Shown: positions 43,311 to 52,498, counted from the stretch's first letter. The stretch: 64,000 nucleotides of DNA from Pontibacillus chungwhensis BH030062 (GCF_000770675.1 NZ_AVBG01000015.1:1-64000), one strand, 5' to 3'. Notes: generated from the letters alone by a model not told the origin. Translations and numbers: made by a program.

Positions 43311-46300
43311 TTATTCATGATCGCGTCGTAACTCTTCAAACCCAGCATGATCCATATAAACGTCACGAGGTTTACTGCCTTTAGATTCAGAGATTATGCC
43401 TTTCTCCTCCATCGTATCAATTAGACGTGCAGCACGATTATAACCTACTTTGAAACGTCTTTGCAGGAGAGAAGCACTTGCGCCATTTTGATCAATAACA
43501 AACTGAACCGCTTCCTCAAACAAATCATCTTCTGTTTCTTCGAAATTAGGCTGTTGCATCAGCTCTTCTTGCTCGAATAAATAGTTCGGAGAGGCAATCT
43601 TCTTCACATGATTGGTGATCCGCTCAATTTCCTCGTCAGATACAAAGGCACCTTGAATACGTTTTGTTTTTCCTGCTCCATTTTCTAAGAATAGCATATC
43701 TCCACGACCTAACAGTTTTTCAGCACCTGCTGAATCAACTATTGTTCTTGAGTCGACCTGAGAGGATACACTAAATGCAACACGGGTTGGAATATTCGCT
43801 TTAATAAGTCCTGTAATGACATCTACTGATGGTCTTTGGGTTGCTAATAATAAATGAATTCCACAAGCTCTTGCTTTTTGTGCGATTCGGCAAATAGCAT
43901 CTTCTACGTCTTGTGGAGACATCATCATTAAGTCAGCAAGCTCATCAATCACAATAACAAGATAAGGCATTTTGTCATTAAGTCTACCTTTGGCCTTTAT
44001 CTTATCATTATAGCGATCGATATCGCGAACCCCTTCCTCCACAAAACGCTCATACCGCTGCTCCATCTCTTTTACTGCCCATTTCAAGGCAGATGTTGCT
44101 GCTTTCACATCTGTAATAACAGGTGCTACTAAGTGTGGCAATTCATTATATGGAGCTAATTCTACCATCTTTGGATCGATTAACAGAAACTTTACATCTT
44201 CATGACTTGCTTTATATAACAGACTGAGCAATATTGTATTGATACATACACTCTTACCAGAACCCGTTGCTCCTGCTATTAAACCATGAGGCATTTTCTT
44301 TAAGTCTGTCACAATTGGGGAGCCCTCAATATCAAGTCCTAACCCTACCGAAAGAGGTGAGGACTCCCCTTGAAAAGCATCACTTTCAAGGATTTCTTGA
44401 AGCCCAACTGCTTCTGATTTTTGGTTCGGAACTTCAATTCCAATCGCATTTTTCCCAGGGATCGGAGCTTCCATTCTTATATCCTTTGCAGCTAAGCTCA
44501 TTTTAATGTCATCAGAAAGGTTTGTTATCTTACTCACCTTCACACCGGGCTCGGGCTGTACTTCAAATCGCGTCACTGCAGGACCCTTCATGGCATTAAC
44601 CACTTTAGCCTTCACATGGAAATTATGAAGCGTTGTTTCAAGCAACTGCATTTGCTCTTCAATCCATTCATCCTCACTTTCCATACGCTTCGGTGGATCA
44701 TTCAATAAGTGGTAAGGAGGAATTGTAGACTGAGTAGGAGCTTTCTCTTTTGTCTCTTCCTTTTCTTCCACTACCTCTTCCTTCTTGGGAGGTTTTTCTA
44801 CTTGTTTAGGTTGAGTCGATGTGACCGCCTTTTGTTGATCACGATGCCTCTTATCTCGTGGCGTCATAATGACATTGAATGGACGACTTCTACGTTTAGG
44901 GCGTTCTGGTTCTGTTGGCTTGGTTTCTAAGTTTCCTTCGTCTTTCACCTGTGTGGCTGCAATCTGTTCTTCAGCTCCACTTTCATTCTCACTATTCGTA
45001 GTTTCTTCTTTTGTTTCGCCAGTACCTTTTCCTTCATAGGATAGTTCTTGTATTTGTTGTAACGGTTCTTCCTCAAGAGATTGGTCAGCTACCATCTTCT
45101 CTGATTCATCACTATCAGAGGTTCCATTAACTGGATGTACCTCATTCGTTTCAAGTTCAAGGTTTTCTACATCTTCTGGATCCTCTTCGAACTCGTCCTT
45201 AAACGTAACTGTTTCATTTAAGGAACCCTCAGCTTCATCCGTATCAAAAGTTTCATCGACTGTATAAACCTCATTAAGATCTGAGCTATTTTCTAATTGC
45301 TCTTCCACTGTCGTTTCAGGCTCTTCCGAATAAGCATCGCCATCGGGTTTTCCTTCGTTCTCATCTTTTTCCTCAGCGCTGCTAGTTGTCTTACCCATTT
45401 CAAAACCATTAACCGCTTCCTCAGTCGCATGCTCGTCCTGGTAAGAGAACTCTTCATCCACTACAGAAACTCCCTCTTCCTCATAGGATTCATCCATTTC
45501 TAACATGGAGGGAGGAAGATAACCTTTTTCTGAATTGCTTGCGGTCTCATCTTTCACGGTCCCTTCTTCATTTTCTACTGATGGATCGTCCGCAACTTTT
45601 TCACTTGATAAGGTCTCTTCATCTGGAGAGTCTGGTTCTGTATCACGCGACCCATACATGATAATAGTCGGTGGTACGTCTTCATCATCTTCTTCCTCGT
45701 CTTCTTGATCTGAAAAATACTCTACTTCATGCGAACTCTCAATCGGGTCCTCGTGATTGAATAAGCCAATAACGTTATCCTCTTCTGGCTCTTCCACTTC
45801 CTCATCTACCTGTTCTTCTGATACAGATACTCGTTCTTCCTCTTCTTCTTGCTTAGGAGGGATCATAGACTTAGAAGGATGTGTCTCTGGCAACACTTTC
45901 GCCAATGTAGATTCATAGAGTCGGTCGTCTTCGTCTGCTTTCTTCATAACAGAAGGCAGATCATCTAATACGGTCTCACTGAAATGACCTTCTCTTTTAC
46001 CATACCCGTAAATGGGCGAAGGAACATTGCTTGGTGTAAATGGAGATCCTTGTTCGAATGAGGATGGTTGGTATGTATCCTTTTTGCCCCATTCTTTATT
46101 TTGTTTAGCGTTTGAATATTTATATGAATCATAATTCGATCGTTGACTTTGAGTGCGATTGGACTGTTCATTTTTAGAATCCGTATTACGTTGACGCGGT
46201 TCTCGTTTCTGTTGACTATCAGGAATCATAGGAAAGCGAAAATTGCCTTGTTTTGGATATTGATACACCATCTTCGTTTGAAATTGCTGCTGAGTTTGTT

Positions 46301-46418
46301 GACCTTGCTGCTTCTGATGTTTCGTTTCATCCTCTTGCGGAAATGGGGGCTGTTGATCTTCTGGAGATTGCTCTTCTTGTCGCATTTGATGCAACCAATT
46401 TTTCATTCTATTCCACAT
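43311..46418 (-). CDS. sftA: DNA translocase SftA (YtpS) with long acidic linker
   Basis: FtsK/SpoIIIE-family soluble translocase that helps clear the chromosome from the division septum. The 1035 residues comprise a basic/Gln-rich N terminus (1-150), a very acidic Glu/Asp/Ser linker (about 190-520), a basic patch (PERPKRRSRPFN) and the motor (about 585-960), with LIAGATGSGKSVCINTIL (Walker A), FLLIDPKMVELAPYNELPHL and LVIVIDELADLMMM (Walker B). The C-terminal winged helix (gamma) has GASASLLQRRFKVGYNRAARL. No membrane helices are seen, as expected for SftA. It is longer than the B. subtilis protein, mainly in the linker. Confidence 0.95.
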   Translation of the reverse strand: MWNRMKNWLHQMRQEEQSPEDQQPPFPQEDETKHQKQQGQQTQQQFQTKMVYQYPKQGNFRFPMIPDSQQKREPRQRNTDSKNEQSNRTQSQRSNYDSYKYSNAKQNKEWGKKDTYQPSSFEQGSPFTPSNVPSPIYGYGKREGHFSETVLDDLPSVMKKADEDDRLYESTLAKVLPETHPSKSMIPPKQEEEEERVSVSEEQVDEEVEEPEEDNVIGLFNHEDPIESSHEVEYFSDQEDEEEDDEDVPPTIIMYGSRDTEPDSPDEETLSSEKVADDPSVENEEGTVKDETASNSEKGYLPPSMLEMDESYEEEGVSVVDEEFSYQDEHATEEAVNGFEMGKTTSSAEEKDENEGKPDGDAYSEEPETTVEEQLENSSDLNEVYTVDETFDTDEAEGSLNETVTFKDEFEEDPEDVENLELETNEVHPVNGTSDSDESEKMVADQSLEEEPLQQIQELSYEGKGTGETKEETTNSENESGAEEQIAATQVKDEGNLETKPTEPERPKRRSRPFNVIMTPRDKRHRDQQKAVTSTQPKQVEKPPKKEEVVEEKEETKEKAPTQSTIPPYHLLNDPPKRMESEDEWIEEQMQLLETTLHNFHVKAKVVNAMKGPAVTRFEVQPEPGVKVSKITNLSDDIKMSLAAKDIRMEAPIPGKNAIGIEVPNQKSEAVGLQEILESDAFQGESSPLSVGLGLDIEGSPIVTDLKKMPHGLIAGATGSGKSVCINTILLSLLYKASHEDVKFLLIDPKMVELAPYNELPHLVAPVITDVKAATSALKWAVKEMEQRYERFVEEGVRDIDRYNDKIKAKGRLNDKMPYLVIVIDELADLMMMSPQDVEDAICRIAQKARACGIHLLLATQRPSVDVITGLIKANIPTRVAFSVSSQVDSRTIVDSAGAEKLLGRGDMLFLENGAGKTKRIQGAFVSDEEIERITNHVKKIASPNYLFEQEELMQQPNFEETEDDLFEEAVQFVIDQNGASASLLQRRFKVGYNRAARLIDTMEEKGIISESKGSKPRDVYMDHAGFEELRRDHE

Positions 46419-46649
46419 GAAACCTCACTCTTTCTTTCGATTTTAGAATTAATCCTATTTTAACAGTTTTTCGTCTATTTGAGTGCGCCATAATGCTTGA
46501 TTCTAAAAATCTTACTTTAGGCGCACAAATCCCTACACTATTCGTATCCTAAGCCTCTTTCAAGGGGGAGAGATGGCTGCCTTTTCAAATGGAACCATTT
46601 TTTTCAGACTAAGATCATAAGCACTTTCACTTACCATGTATTACAGATG

Positions 46650-46688
46650 AACAAAACGACCAGAGATCGTCTCTGGTCGTTTTGTTTG
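46650..46688 (-). terminator. terminator of ytpR
   Basis: AACAAAACGACCAGAGA pairs with TCTCTGGTCGTTTTGTT. It lies downstream of ytpR on the minus strand. The rest of the 46419-46711 gap shows no other supported feature. Confidence 0.88.
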
Positions 46689-46711
46689 TCTTCTATTCAT
46701 TTCAGAAACAC

Positions 46712-47320
46712 TCACGATAAGTCGAAAGGTTGTCCTACTTCATACGTGTCTTCAAGAACAAGAATCCCTTTTTCTTTCGGTGCATCCGGAAGGCCAAGTT
46801 CTTTTGCAGAGCAAATCATACCGCTTGATGGAACACCACGAAGCTCAGCATCTTTAATTTCCATGCCACCTGGCATCACAGCCCCAACTTTAGCTACAAC
46901 AACTTTTTGACCAGCGTCTACGTTTGGAGCTCCGCACACGATCTGAACCGTCTCATCCCCTAAGTCTACTTGGCAAACGCTTAATTTATCAGCATTTTCA
47001 TGTTGTTCTTTTTCTTTCACATATCCAACTACGAACTTCGGTGAAAGGTCTACTTTTAACTCTTCAGCCAGTTCGTTCTTTTGGAATATGTCATGAATCG
47101 CTGTAAGCCATTCTTCCGTTAGTTGGATGGCTCCTTTTTCGTTGATATTTACGTAGGAAGAGGCGTTAAAGATATTGTACCCTAATACATTTCCATTTGA
47201 CTGATCAGAGATCTTCACAACATCGCCAAAGCGTTCTTGCTTAACCTCATTACGATCTCCTTGTGATACTGGGATAATTAATACATCACCAATTCCATCT
47301 CGGTTATAAAATACTTGCAT
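46712..47320 (-). CDS. ytpR: YtpR, tRNA-binding-domain protein
   Basis: A 202-residue protein with an N-terminal DUF4479-like part ([20 protein letters not shown]) and a C-terminal EMAP/Trbp111-type OB-fold tRNA-binding domain (about 90-200; [56 protein letters not shown]), the same domain that occurs at the N terminus of PheT. Its exact role is unknown. It follows ytpQ by 24 bp. Confidence 0.93.
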   Translation of the reverse strand: MQVFYNRDGIGDVLIIPVSQGDRNEVKQERFGDVVKISDQSNGNVLGYNIFNASSYVNINEKGAIQLTEEWLTAIHDIFQKNELAEELKVDLSPKFVVGYVKEKEQHENADKLSVCQVDLGDETVQIVCGAPNVDAGQKVVVAKVGAVMPGGMEIKDAELRGVPSSGMICSAKELGLPDAPKEKGILVLEDTYEVGQPFDLS

Positions 47321-47344
47321 TCACTTGACTCCCTTTCTATTCCA

Positions 47345-48151
47345 TTAATCTGATTTCGGTTTGTTTTGAGCTAAAACGAAGATAGGTTCAAGGTTTTTAT
47401 CTTCATAAAGGAATGGTAACGATGTAATCGGTACACGACCTTCTGCAAAGAACTTCATATTCATCTGGGCTAAGATGTCATAACCCGAAGCATTCTGAAT
47501 ATCTGCGAAAATACACACATCACCATGAGGAACAGCCACAGCTAGTTCTCCCACACTTTGAGCTTTCATTTGCTCTAATAAAGATTCATTTAAGATGCGT
47601 GATGCATCATAGCCATCATTAGAGGATAAGAAATAAAATGTGTTCCCTGCGACTTCATCTTGTTTCATTCCCGTCTCAAGAGAACGAAGGTTAAAGCGCG
47701 CGATTTCTCTAATTCTTTCTTGATCTAATCCCTCTTCTTGTAACATAGCATGGTCGATTAAACGGTACGACTTCCCTAGATCTAAAGCATAATAAATACG
47801 CGTCTCTGCTGTATGTTCATCCGTAACAAGCTTTTCTCCTTCATTGGATTCCGTCGGGAAAGAAGCAGCTCGGACAACAGGGTAAATACTCTTTTCTTTA
47901 CCAGATAACTGCTGTTTCTCATTCATAATGCGTAACGCTTCATGAATGTGTTCTTCTAGTTCATCAAGAGCTTGATCTTTCTTTTGCTCATACTTAGAAA
48001 TAATGCCTGGTAAAGATATTTCTATTCCTTGTTTCGTATCTGCCCATTCGACACGGAATGTATCTTTATCACGGTTGAATTGAGTCTTCCATTCTGGATT
48101 CTGTAATCTAGACTCTAACAACTTCTTCATTTTAATACTCGTCATCTTCAT
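47345..48151 (-). CDS. ytpQ: YtpQ, DUF1444 protein
   Basis: A soluble 268-residue protein of the DUF1444 family; no enzymatic activity is known. Recognisable segments are KLLESRLQNPEWKTQFNRDK at the N terminus and FFAEGRVPITSLPFLYEDKN near the C terminus. AAAGGAGGAAG precedes the ATG at 48151; an earlier in-frame start, 11 codons upstream, contains this site. It is co-oriented with ytpP upstream and ytpR downstream, the B. subtilis order. Confidence 0.9.
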   Translation of the reverse strand: MKMTSIKMKKLLESRLQNPEWKTQFNRDKDTFRVEWADTKQGIEISLPGIISKYEQKKDQALDELEEHIHEALRIMNEKQQLSGKEKSIYPVVRAASFPTESNEGEKLVTDEHTAETRIYYALDLGKSYRLIDHAMLQEEGLDQERIREIARFNLRSLETGMKQDEVAGNTFYFLSSNDGYDASRILNESLLEQMKAQSVGELAVAVPHGDVCIFADIQNASGYDILAQMNMKFFAEGRVPITSLPFLYEDKNLEPIFVLAQNKPKSD

Positions 48152-48261
48152 TATTCTTCCTCCTTTATATGATGAAGGAAACATATACGTTTGTTATTTT
48201 AGCATGAATTCGATAGGGAAAAAAGTTTCTATCCTTACCCAGGTAGTCTGCTCTGTTCGAA

Positions 48262-48299
48262 AGAAAGAGCTGTCCTGAATGTCTTCCAGAACAGCCCTG
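48262..48299 (-). terminator. terminator of ytpP
   Basis: Minus strand: AGGGCTGTTCTG / CAGGACAGCTCTTTCTTT stem-loop immediately after ytpP. Confidence 0.75.
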
Positions 48300-48306
48300 T
48301 CTCTCA

Positions 48307-48627
48307 TTATTTAGATAACTCTTGGATAAATGTTTCGATTTCCTCACGGGTCTTGCGATCTTTACTTACGAATCTACCTGTTTCTTCTCCATTTTTGAAA
48401 GCGACGAAGCTAGGAATACCAAAAACAGAAAGATCTGCACATAGATCAATAAATTCATCCCGGTCTACATAATAGAACTGAACATTTGTATATGTTTCTT
48501 CTAACTCCGGAAGAAAAGGTTCAATAACACGACAATCCGGGCACCATGTTGCAGAAAACAGAAGAATTGTTTGTTGATCTCCTTGGATAATCTCTTTATA
48601 TTGTTCCATTGACTCTAATTGCTTCAT
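48307..48627 (-). CDS. ytpP: thioredoxin-like protein YtpP
   Basis: A 106-residue thioredoxin-fold protein with a CPDC redox motif at residues 29-32 (LLFSATWCPDCRVIEPFLP) and cis-Pro region VFGIPSFVAFKNG. It could reduce disulfides or bacillithiol mixed disulfides; the specific substrate is unknown. It lies 13 bp downstream of the PTS-IIC-like gene on the same strand, so possibly co-transcribed. Confidence 0.93.
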   Translation of the reverse strand: MKQLESMEQYKEIIQGDQQTILLFSATWCPDCRVIEPFLPELEETYTNVQFYYVDRDEFIDLCADLSVFGIPSFVAFKNGEETGRFVSKDRKTREEIETFIQELSK

Positions 48628-48640
48628 TTAGATCGACTCC

Positions 48641-49675
48641 TTATTCGTACTCAATAGTCAGATCACCATATTGGATCCAACCTTTTTTTCTAAACCACTC
48701 TGATAATAACAAAGTGATAAGGGCTGGACCAACAATATGCAACAACAAAATTTGAATCAATATATCAAAAGAAAATCCATACACTTGAAAAGTCATAATT
48801 TGTCCTACGAAGCCACTAGTACCCATACCAGCTCCCGGAGCATTATTTTCTAATTGTAACCACACTGTAGCAATAGGTGCTAGAATGGCTCCCGCAATTG
48901 TAGGAGGGAGGATAAGAATCGGTTTCTTTAAAACATTCCCAACTTGAAGCATAGACGTTCCAATGCCTTGAGCTAGCCAACCACCCATTCCGTTCTCTCT
49001 ATAGCTCATCGTGGCAAAGCCAATCATCTGTGCAGCACATCCAACTGTCGCAGCACCTGCTGCAATTCCACTAATGTCTAACATGAGAGCAATCGCAAGG
49101 CTTGAAATAGGTGCTGTCAACGCCCACCCCATTAATACAGCGACGATCATTCCCATAATAAAAGGACGTTGGTCGGTTGACCACTGAATGATCTCACCAA
49201 AGCTAACCATAAAGGTATTTACGGGAGGTCCGATTACAGAAGCAACGCCATACCCTACGAAAATCGTGACAAGAGGGGTTAATATGATATCTAAACGCGT
49301 TGTTTTATTGATCAGTTTTCCAGCTTCAACAGACAAAAGGGTGGCCACATAGGCTCCAGCTGGCCCACCAAGGCTAGCCCCAAAAGCACCGCTAAAGAGA
49401 GCCGTGAACATAACAAGGGGAGGTGCTTTAAGTCCATAGGCAATCGCAACGCCAATCGCTCCACCCCAAACTTTTGTATCCATAGCAAACGTTCCCATTT
49501 CCACAAGCATAGCAGAACCCGGAAGCGCAACTTGTTCACCAATTGTTTTAATAATAAGTCCAATAATTAAAGAGGAGAACAAACCAAGTGCCATATAACT
49601 AAGGGCGGTAATTACATACTCTTTCCAAGAAAGACTAACCCCTTTCTTGTGCAAAAATGCTTTGAGTTTATCCAC
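48641..49675 (-). CDS. PTS-IIC-like membrane permease (PTS_EIIC_2 type)
   Basis: A 344-residue polytopic membrane protein with about nine hydrophobic segments, rich in Gly/Ala. The pattern (VWGGAIGVAIAYGLKAPPLV, FSGAFGASLGGPAGAYVA, TLGVT-like loops, ISSLAIALMLDISGIAAGAA, GIGTSMLQVGNVLKKP) resembles the PTS_EIIC_2 family of IIC-like permeases that lack IIA and IIB domains. No PTS partner genes are nearby, so a sugar substrate cannot be stated. It is probably co-transcribed with ytpP. Confidence 0.78.
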   Translation of the reverse strand: MDKLKAFLHKKGVSLSWKEYVITALSYMALGLFSSLIIGLIIKTIGEQVALPGSAMLVEMGTFAMDTKVWGGAIGVAIAYGLKAPPLVMFTALFSGAFGASLGGPAGAYVATLLSVEAGKLINKTTRLDIILTPLVTIFVGYGVASVIGPPVNTFMVSFGEIIQWSTDQRPFIMGMIVAVLMGWALTAPISSLAIALMLDISGIAAGAATVGCAAQMIGFATMSYRENGMGGWLAQGIGTSMLQVGNVLKKPILILPPTIAGAILAPIATVWLQLENNAPGAGMGTSGFVGQIMTFQVYGFSFDILIQILLLHIVGPALITLLLSEWFRKKGWIQYGDLTIEYE

Positions 49676-49790
49676 TCCACATCAGCCTCTCATTAGTATC
49701 AATCGATTACATCTTACCGAATTACCAAATCCAAAACAACTAAAAACAAGGCTCTGTTCATGTTTATTGTTGATTCTACCCATTAGCTAG

Positions 49791-49942
49791 AATGGGCCGT
49801 TACGTTTATGAGTGCGTGGGCTTGCTCGGGGACAACTCGCTTTCCTGTGGGGAGCTGGGAAGCCTCCTCAGGAAAGCGAGTGGTTTCCAGGCCCGCCTTA
49901 CACTCCATTAAAGCAAACAGAAACATTTTCTCAGCTTCAAAA
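49791..49942. repeat. composite intergenic repeat, copy 4 (internally deleted hybrid)
   Basis: In reverse orientation to copies 1-3. It starts with the hairpin C arm (GGGCCGTTACG, GTGGGCTTGCTCGGGGACAA, 49818 on) and jumps after GGGAAGCCTCCTC to the start of hairpin A (AGGAAAGCGAGTGG, TTTCCAGGCCCGCCTT, ending 49899), then the outer end (AAACATTTTCTCAGCTTC). The missing part spans half of C, the linker and most of A. It lies in a 381-bp gap that otherwise holds only a terminator. Confidence 0.8.
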
Positions 49943-50011
49943 CAAAAGTGGAAGGGCACAACGTATGGCCCGGACTGAATAGCAGAATAGACCGTTTAAT
50001 ATAGACCGCGT

Positions 50012-50044
50012 AAAAAAAGCTGACCAACATGCTCGGCCAGCCTT
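50012..50044 (-). terminator. terminator of the 179-residue membrane gene
   Basis: Minus strand: GGCTGGCC ... GGTCAGC followed by a run of seven T. Confidence 0.75.
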
Positions 50045-50056
50045 CCTAAACGTTCG

Positions 50057-50596
50057 TTAGTTTGATGTTGATAGAACAATCGAGTGAACGACCTTCATCA
50101 TTTTTCCAGCGTTCTCTTCCATTGCATTTAAATCAGTTTCGGTCGTCATCTTAACGCCGCCTGCTCCAACTTGTAATTCATAAGTATCTTCATCAATGGA
50201 CGCAACTTTCATGTAACCAAATACGTCATCACTCTCAAATCCTTCGACAACAAGAATATTTTGGTCTTCTTTTGCCGATTGATAGAACGTCTTACTCGTT
50301 TTCTTTTCAAAAGGATTGTAAAAAAGAATAAACTGTCTCTCATCAGATTCTAAGAGGATGTTGTTAGGAGAATCAGAAATGACCTCCATGGATTCTGGTA
50401 AATACATAGATACGTTCTCAAGCTCCGTATTTAATGACAAGTCATCTACAGTTAATGAAGATTCAGCAGCTTGTTTCGCTTCTTGAATGACAGCTTCTTC
50501 TGATTTAAAGAAACCTCCAACAAACAAACCTAGCAGAATAACAACAGCTATTCCAATCAAGAACATTAATAGCCATTTAGGGTTGAAAGCTTTCAC
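50057..50596 (-). CDS. membrane-anchored protein of unknown function
   Basis: I do not recognise the family with confidence. One N-terminal membrane helix (about 8-30, LLMFLIGIAVVILLGLFVGGFF) is followed by an outside domain with alternating beta-like segments (LENVSMYLPESMEVI, NNILLESDERQFILFYNPFE, ILVVEGFESDDVFGYMKVAS). The GTG at 50596 is chosen because AAGGAGAG lies seven bases upstream; the earlier in-frame ATG has no such site. The product is 179 residues. It is divergent from ytoQ. Confidence 0.68.
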   Translation of the reverse strand: MKAFNPKWLLMFLIGIAVVILLGLFVGGFFKSEEAVIQEAKQAAESSLTVDDLSLNTELENVSMYLPESMEVISDSPNNILLESDERQFILFYNPFEKKTSKTFYQSAKEDQNILVVEGFESDDVFGYMKVASIDEDTYELQVGAGGVKMTTETDLNAMEENAGKMMKVVHSIVLSTSN

Positions 50597-50770
50597 ACAC
50601 ACTCTCTCCTTGAATAATCTCGTTACTTCCTTCAGCAACTGTTCCTATACATATCATACTATGGAATACAAATTTGACAAGTAAAGATTTCAGACTTGCA
50701 AACTGTCATATGAAAGCGTTTGTGCTACACTTTATAGTGATATACAAAAGTAATGAGAGGGGAAATTTTG

Positions 50771-51211
50771 ATGAAACTAACCGTGTATTTAGCAGGTCAA
50801 ATTCATGATGATTGGAGAAAGGACATAGAAAAGAAATCTGAGGAAAAAGGTTTACCCGTACAATTTGTAAGTCCCCAAACGAACCATGACCGTTCGGATT
50901 CTATAGGAGAAGATATTCTAGGCGAACAACCAGGAAACGTTTACCGTGATGACGTTGCCTCAAGCGTTAACAACTTACGAACCAAAGTACTCTTAAATAA
51001 ATCCGATCTTGTTATTGCACTTTTTGGAGAAAAATATAAACAGTGGAATACGGCAATGGATGCAGCTACAGCAATCAACCAGGATATCCCTACTATACTC
51101 ATTCGCCCTGAATCCCTACACCATCCACTTAAAGAATTATCAAACAAAGCCAACGTAACCGTCGAAACCATCGACCAAGCCTTAGAAGTAATAGAATACA
51201 TTTTCGAATAG
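50771..51211 (+). CDS. ytoQ: YtoQ family protein
   Basis: A 146-residue soluble protein of the YtoQ family, related to nucleoside 2-deoxyribosyltransferase-like folds (KLTVYLAGQIHDDWRKDI, PQTNHDRSDSIGEDIL, NKSDLVIALFGEKYKQWNTA, AMDAATAINQDIPTILIRPE). The enzymatic role is not established. The ATG at 50771 follows AGAGGGGAAATTTTG. It is followed directly by repeat copy 5 with no clear terminator of its own. Confidence 0.9.
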   Translation: MKLTVYLAGQIHDDWRKDIEKKSEEKGLPVQFVSPQTNHDRSDSIGEDILGEQPGNVYRDDVASSVNNLRTKVLLNKSDLVIALFGEKYKQWNTAMDAATAINQDIPTILIRPESLHHPLKELSNKANVTVETIDQALEVIEYIFE

Positions 51212-51326
51212 ATCCGAACCTTTACAAGTAGGGCATGAAGCTGAGACATTTGTGTGTATGGGGCCGTTACGTTTGTTAAGTGGTTGGGGTGTCTGGGGAA
51301 CGACTCGCTTTCCGCAGGCGGCCCCA

Positions 51327-51410
51327 CACGACGTGGGGTCGTTCGACGTTGTCACAGGACGTGACGGTTTTAGTCGAACTTCCTCTTTCCTTTTAGAGCT
51401 TCCTCGGGGA
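51327..51410. mobile_element. nested hairpin module B2 in repeat copy 5
   Basis: Its reverse complement shares GGAAGTTCGACTA, GTCCTGTGACAAC, TCGAACGACCCCAC and GTCGTGTGG with 8389-8458. GTTCGAC/GTCGAAC with inner GTCAC/GTGAC forms a clean hairpin. Here it sits in hairpin 1 of the composite repeat, whereas in copy 1 it sits inside module B1. Confidence 0.62.
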
Positions 51411-51627
51411 AACCGCCCTCCGGGGTCTCGTCGACCTCTTTCTCCTGCAGGAGTCTCCCCGTTCCCCAGACACCCCTTATCAGAAGTTGTATAACGTCCC
51501 CTCAGCTCGAGCATGGCGAGGCATCAACAATACGCCCTCCTTATGTAGCATGCTTACGTCCCCTCAATATATGGCAAAGGTGGTTCGGGAAATTGCGAGA
51601 CTCCTGCGGCAGTAGGAGCCTATCTAG

Positions 51628-51740
51628 TTACGGCGTGGAGGACCTAGCGAGACAAGTCATCTTTTTTACAAAGGCTAAACGCCTTTTCCAAAAAGCTGTC
51701 TTGTCCGTACGGTCCTAGGCACCACGCCTGCACTTTTAAA
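51628..51740. mobile_element. nested hairpin module B1 in repeat copy 5
   Basis: Flanked by CTAG on both sides (51624-51627 and 51741-51744) at the point where copy 2 has a single GTCTAGGGA. The module is an imperfect palindrome: GGCGTGG near one end faces CCACGCC near the other, GACAAG faces CTTGTC, and the tip is AAAGGCTAAACGCCTTT. It lacks B2, unlike the copy at 8362-8543. Confidence 0.68.
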
Positions 51741-51881
51741 CTAGGGGAGACCCCGGAAAGCGCGTAGCGATTGAGGAGGCTCCCCAGCTCGCCGCGGAAA
51801 GCGAGTGATTTCCCGAACCACCTTACTCTAAATAACGCTAATGGAAACATTATCTCAGTTTCGTATATTCCATAACATACA

Positions 51882-51911
51882 AAAAAGGGCGATTATTCAT
51901 CGCCCTTTTTA
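51882..51911 (-). terminator. terminator overlapping the DUF84 gene end
   Basis: AAAAAGGGCGAT / ATCGCCCTTTTT stem that includes the stop codon region of the minus-strand gene. Confidence 0.8.
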
Positions 51912-52411
51912 CTATAATAAAACTCGTATTGACCTTTTAATAGTTGAACAATGTGAGCAAACATACCGGATCGATTCACAAGTTCGTTCGTGAACACACC
52001 GATCGCCCCTTCATTGTGACGAACATTCTCACCCTTGGCATAATCATCAATTACCTCGCCAAGTTCTTTTCCTTTATTTAACTCATTTGCAATTGAATCG
52101 GGTAGAGGGATTCTTGCACCACCTGCGACAAACGTGTTCTCTTCAGAGTCCACTAACGCTCCCCAGTTACATAGGTACAAATCATTCTCTAATTCCATAA
52201 CGCCACCTTCAAGGCCGATTCCTACAACACCTTTCTCTGTCTTGGCGCATTCTCTAGCACGATTAATCGCTCCTTCAAGTGTTTCTTCATCACAAAAAGG
52301 CTGAGAGGAAACCTTAGAGGAAACTTCAATCCCGTCCACTTGATCATGATCAAAGATTTGTTGCACAGCTTCAAGTTTTGCAGGGTTGGTAGAGCCAACG
52401 ATTATTTTCAT
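51893..52411 (-). CDS. DUF84/YjjX-type inosine/xanthosine triphosphatase
   Basis: Predicted house-cleaning NTPase of the YjjX (DUF84) family, related in fold to Maf/HAM1, removing non-canonical purine triphosphates. Motifs: MKIIVGSTNPAKLEAVQQIF, QPFCDEETLEGAINRA, VVGIGLEGGVMEL and KGENVRHNEGAIGVFT. The 172 residues match the family. GAAAGGATGTAACG precedes the ATG, a modest site. Convergent with ytoQ across repeat copy 5. Confidence 0.88.
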   Translation of the reverse strand: MKIIVGSTNPAKLEAVQQIFDHDQVDGIEVSSKVSSQPFCDEETLEGAINRARECAKTEKGVVGIGLEGGVMELENDLYLCNWGALVDSEENTFVAGGARIPLPDSIANELNKGKELGEVIDDYAKGENVRHNEGAIGVFTNELVNRSGMFAHIVQLLKGQYEFYYSKKGDE

Positions 52412-52453
52412 CGTTACATCCTTTCTTGGATCAAAAACCTACATATTAACGCA

Positions 52454-52493
52454 TCAAAGGTTGTTCTATCTATTATAAGAGAACAACCTTTGA
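52454..52493. other. perfect 14-bp inverted repeat after ytoP
   Basis: TCAAAGGTTGTTCT / AGAACAACCTTTGA with a 12-nt loop, six bases past the ytoP stop. No T run follows on either strand, so it may protect mRNA ends or act as a weak terminator. Confidence 0.6.
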
Positions 52494-52498
52494 ACATG

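Larger units (their letters stand above)
51235..51870. repeat. composite intergenic repeat, copy 5 (divergent, with two nested insertions)
   Basis: Occupies the whole gap between convergent ytoQ and the DUF84 gene. Hairpin 1 has GGGGTGTCTGGGGAACG (51286-51302) / CGTTCCCCAGACACCCC (51460-51476). Hairpin 2 has AAGGTGGTTCGGGAAAT (51577-51593) / ATTTCCCGAACCACCTT (51808-51824). Both 17-bp stems are perfect though their sequence differs from the other copies. The outer ends GAAGCTGAGACATTT and, inverted, AATGTTTCC...AGTTTCG match the family. Module B2 interrupts hairpin 1 and module B1 interrupts hairpin 2. Confidence 0.85.

Noticed and set aside
50700-50740. cre-like ATGAAAGCGTTTGTG upstream of ytoQ
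   Set aside because: Two fixed positions at one end of the consensus are lost and the surrounding promoter could not be defined.
51182-51514. Open frames of 80 and 110 codons across repeat copy 5
   Set aside because: They cover both arms of a hairpin and a nested insertion; no ribosome binding site or recognisable domain.
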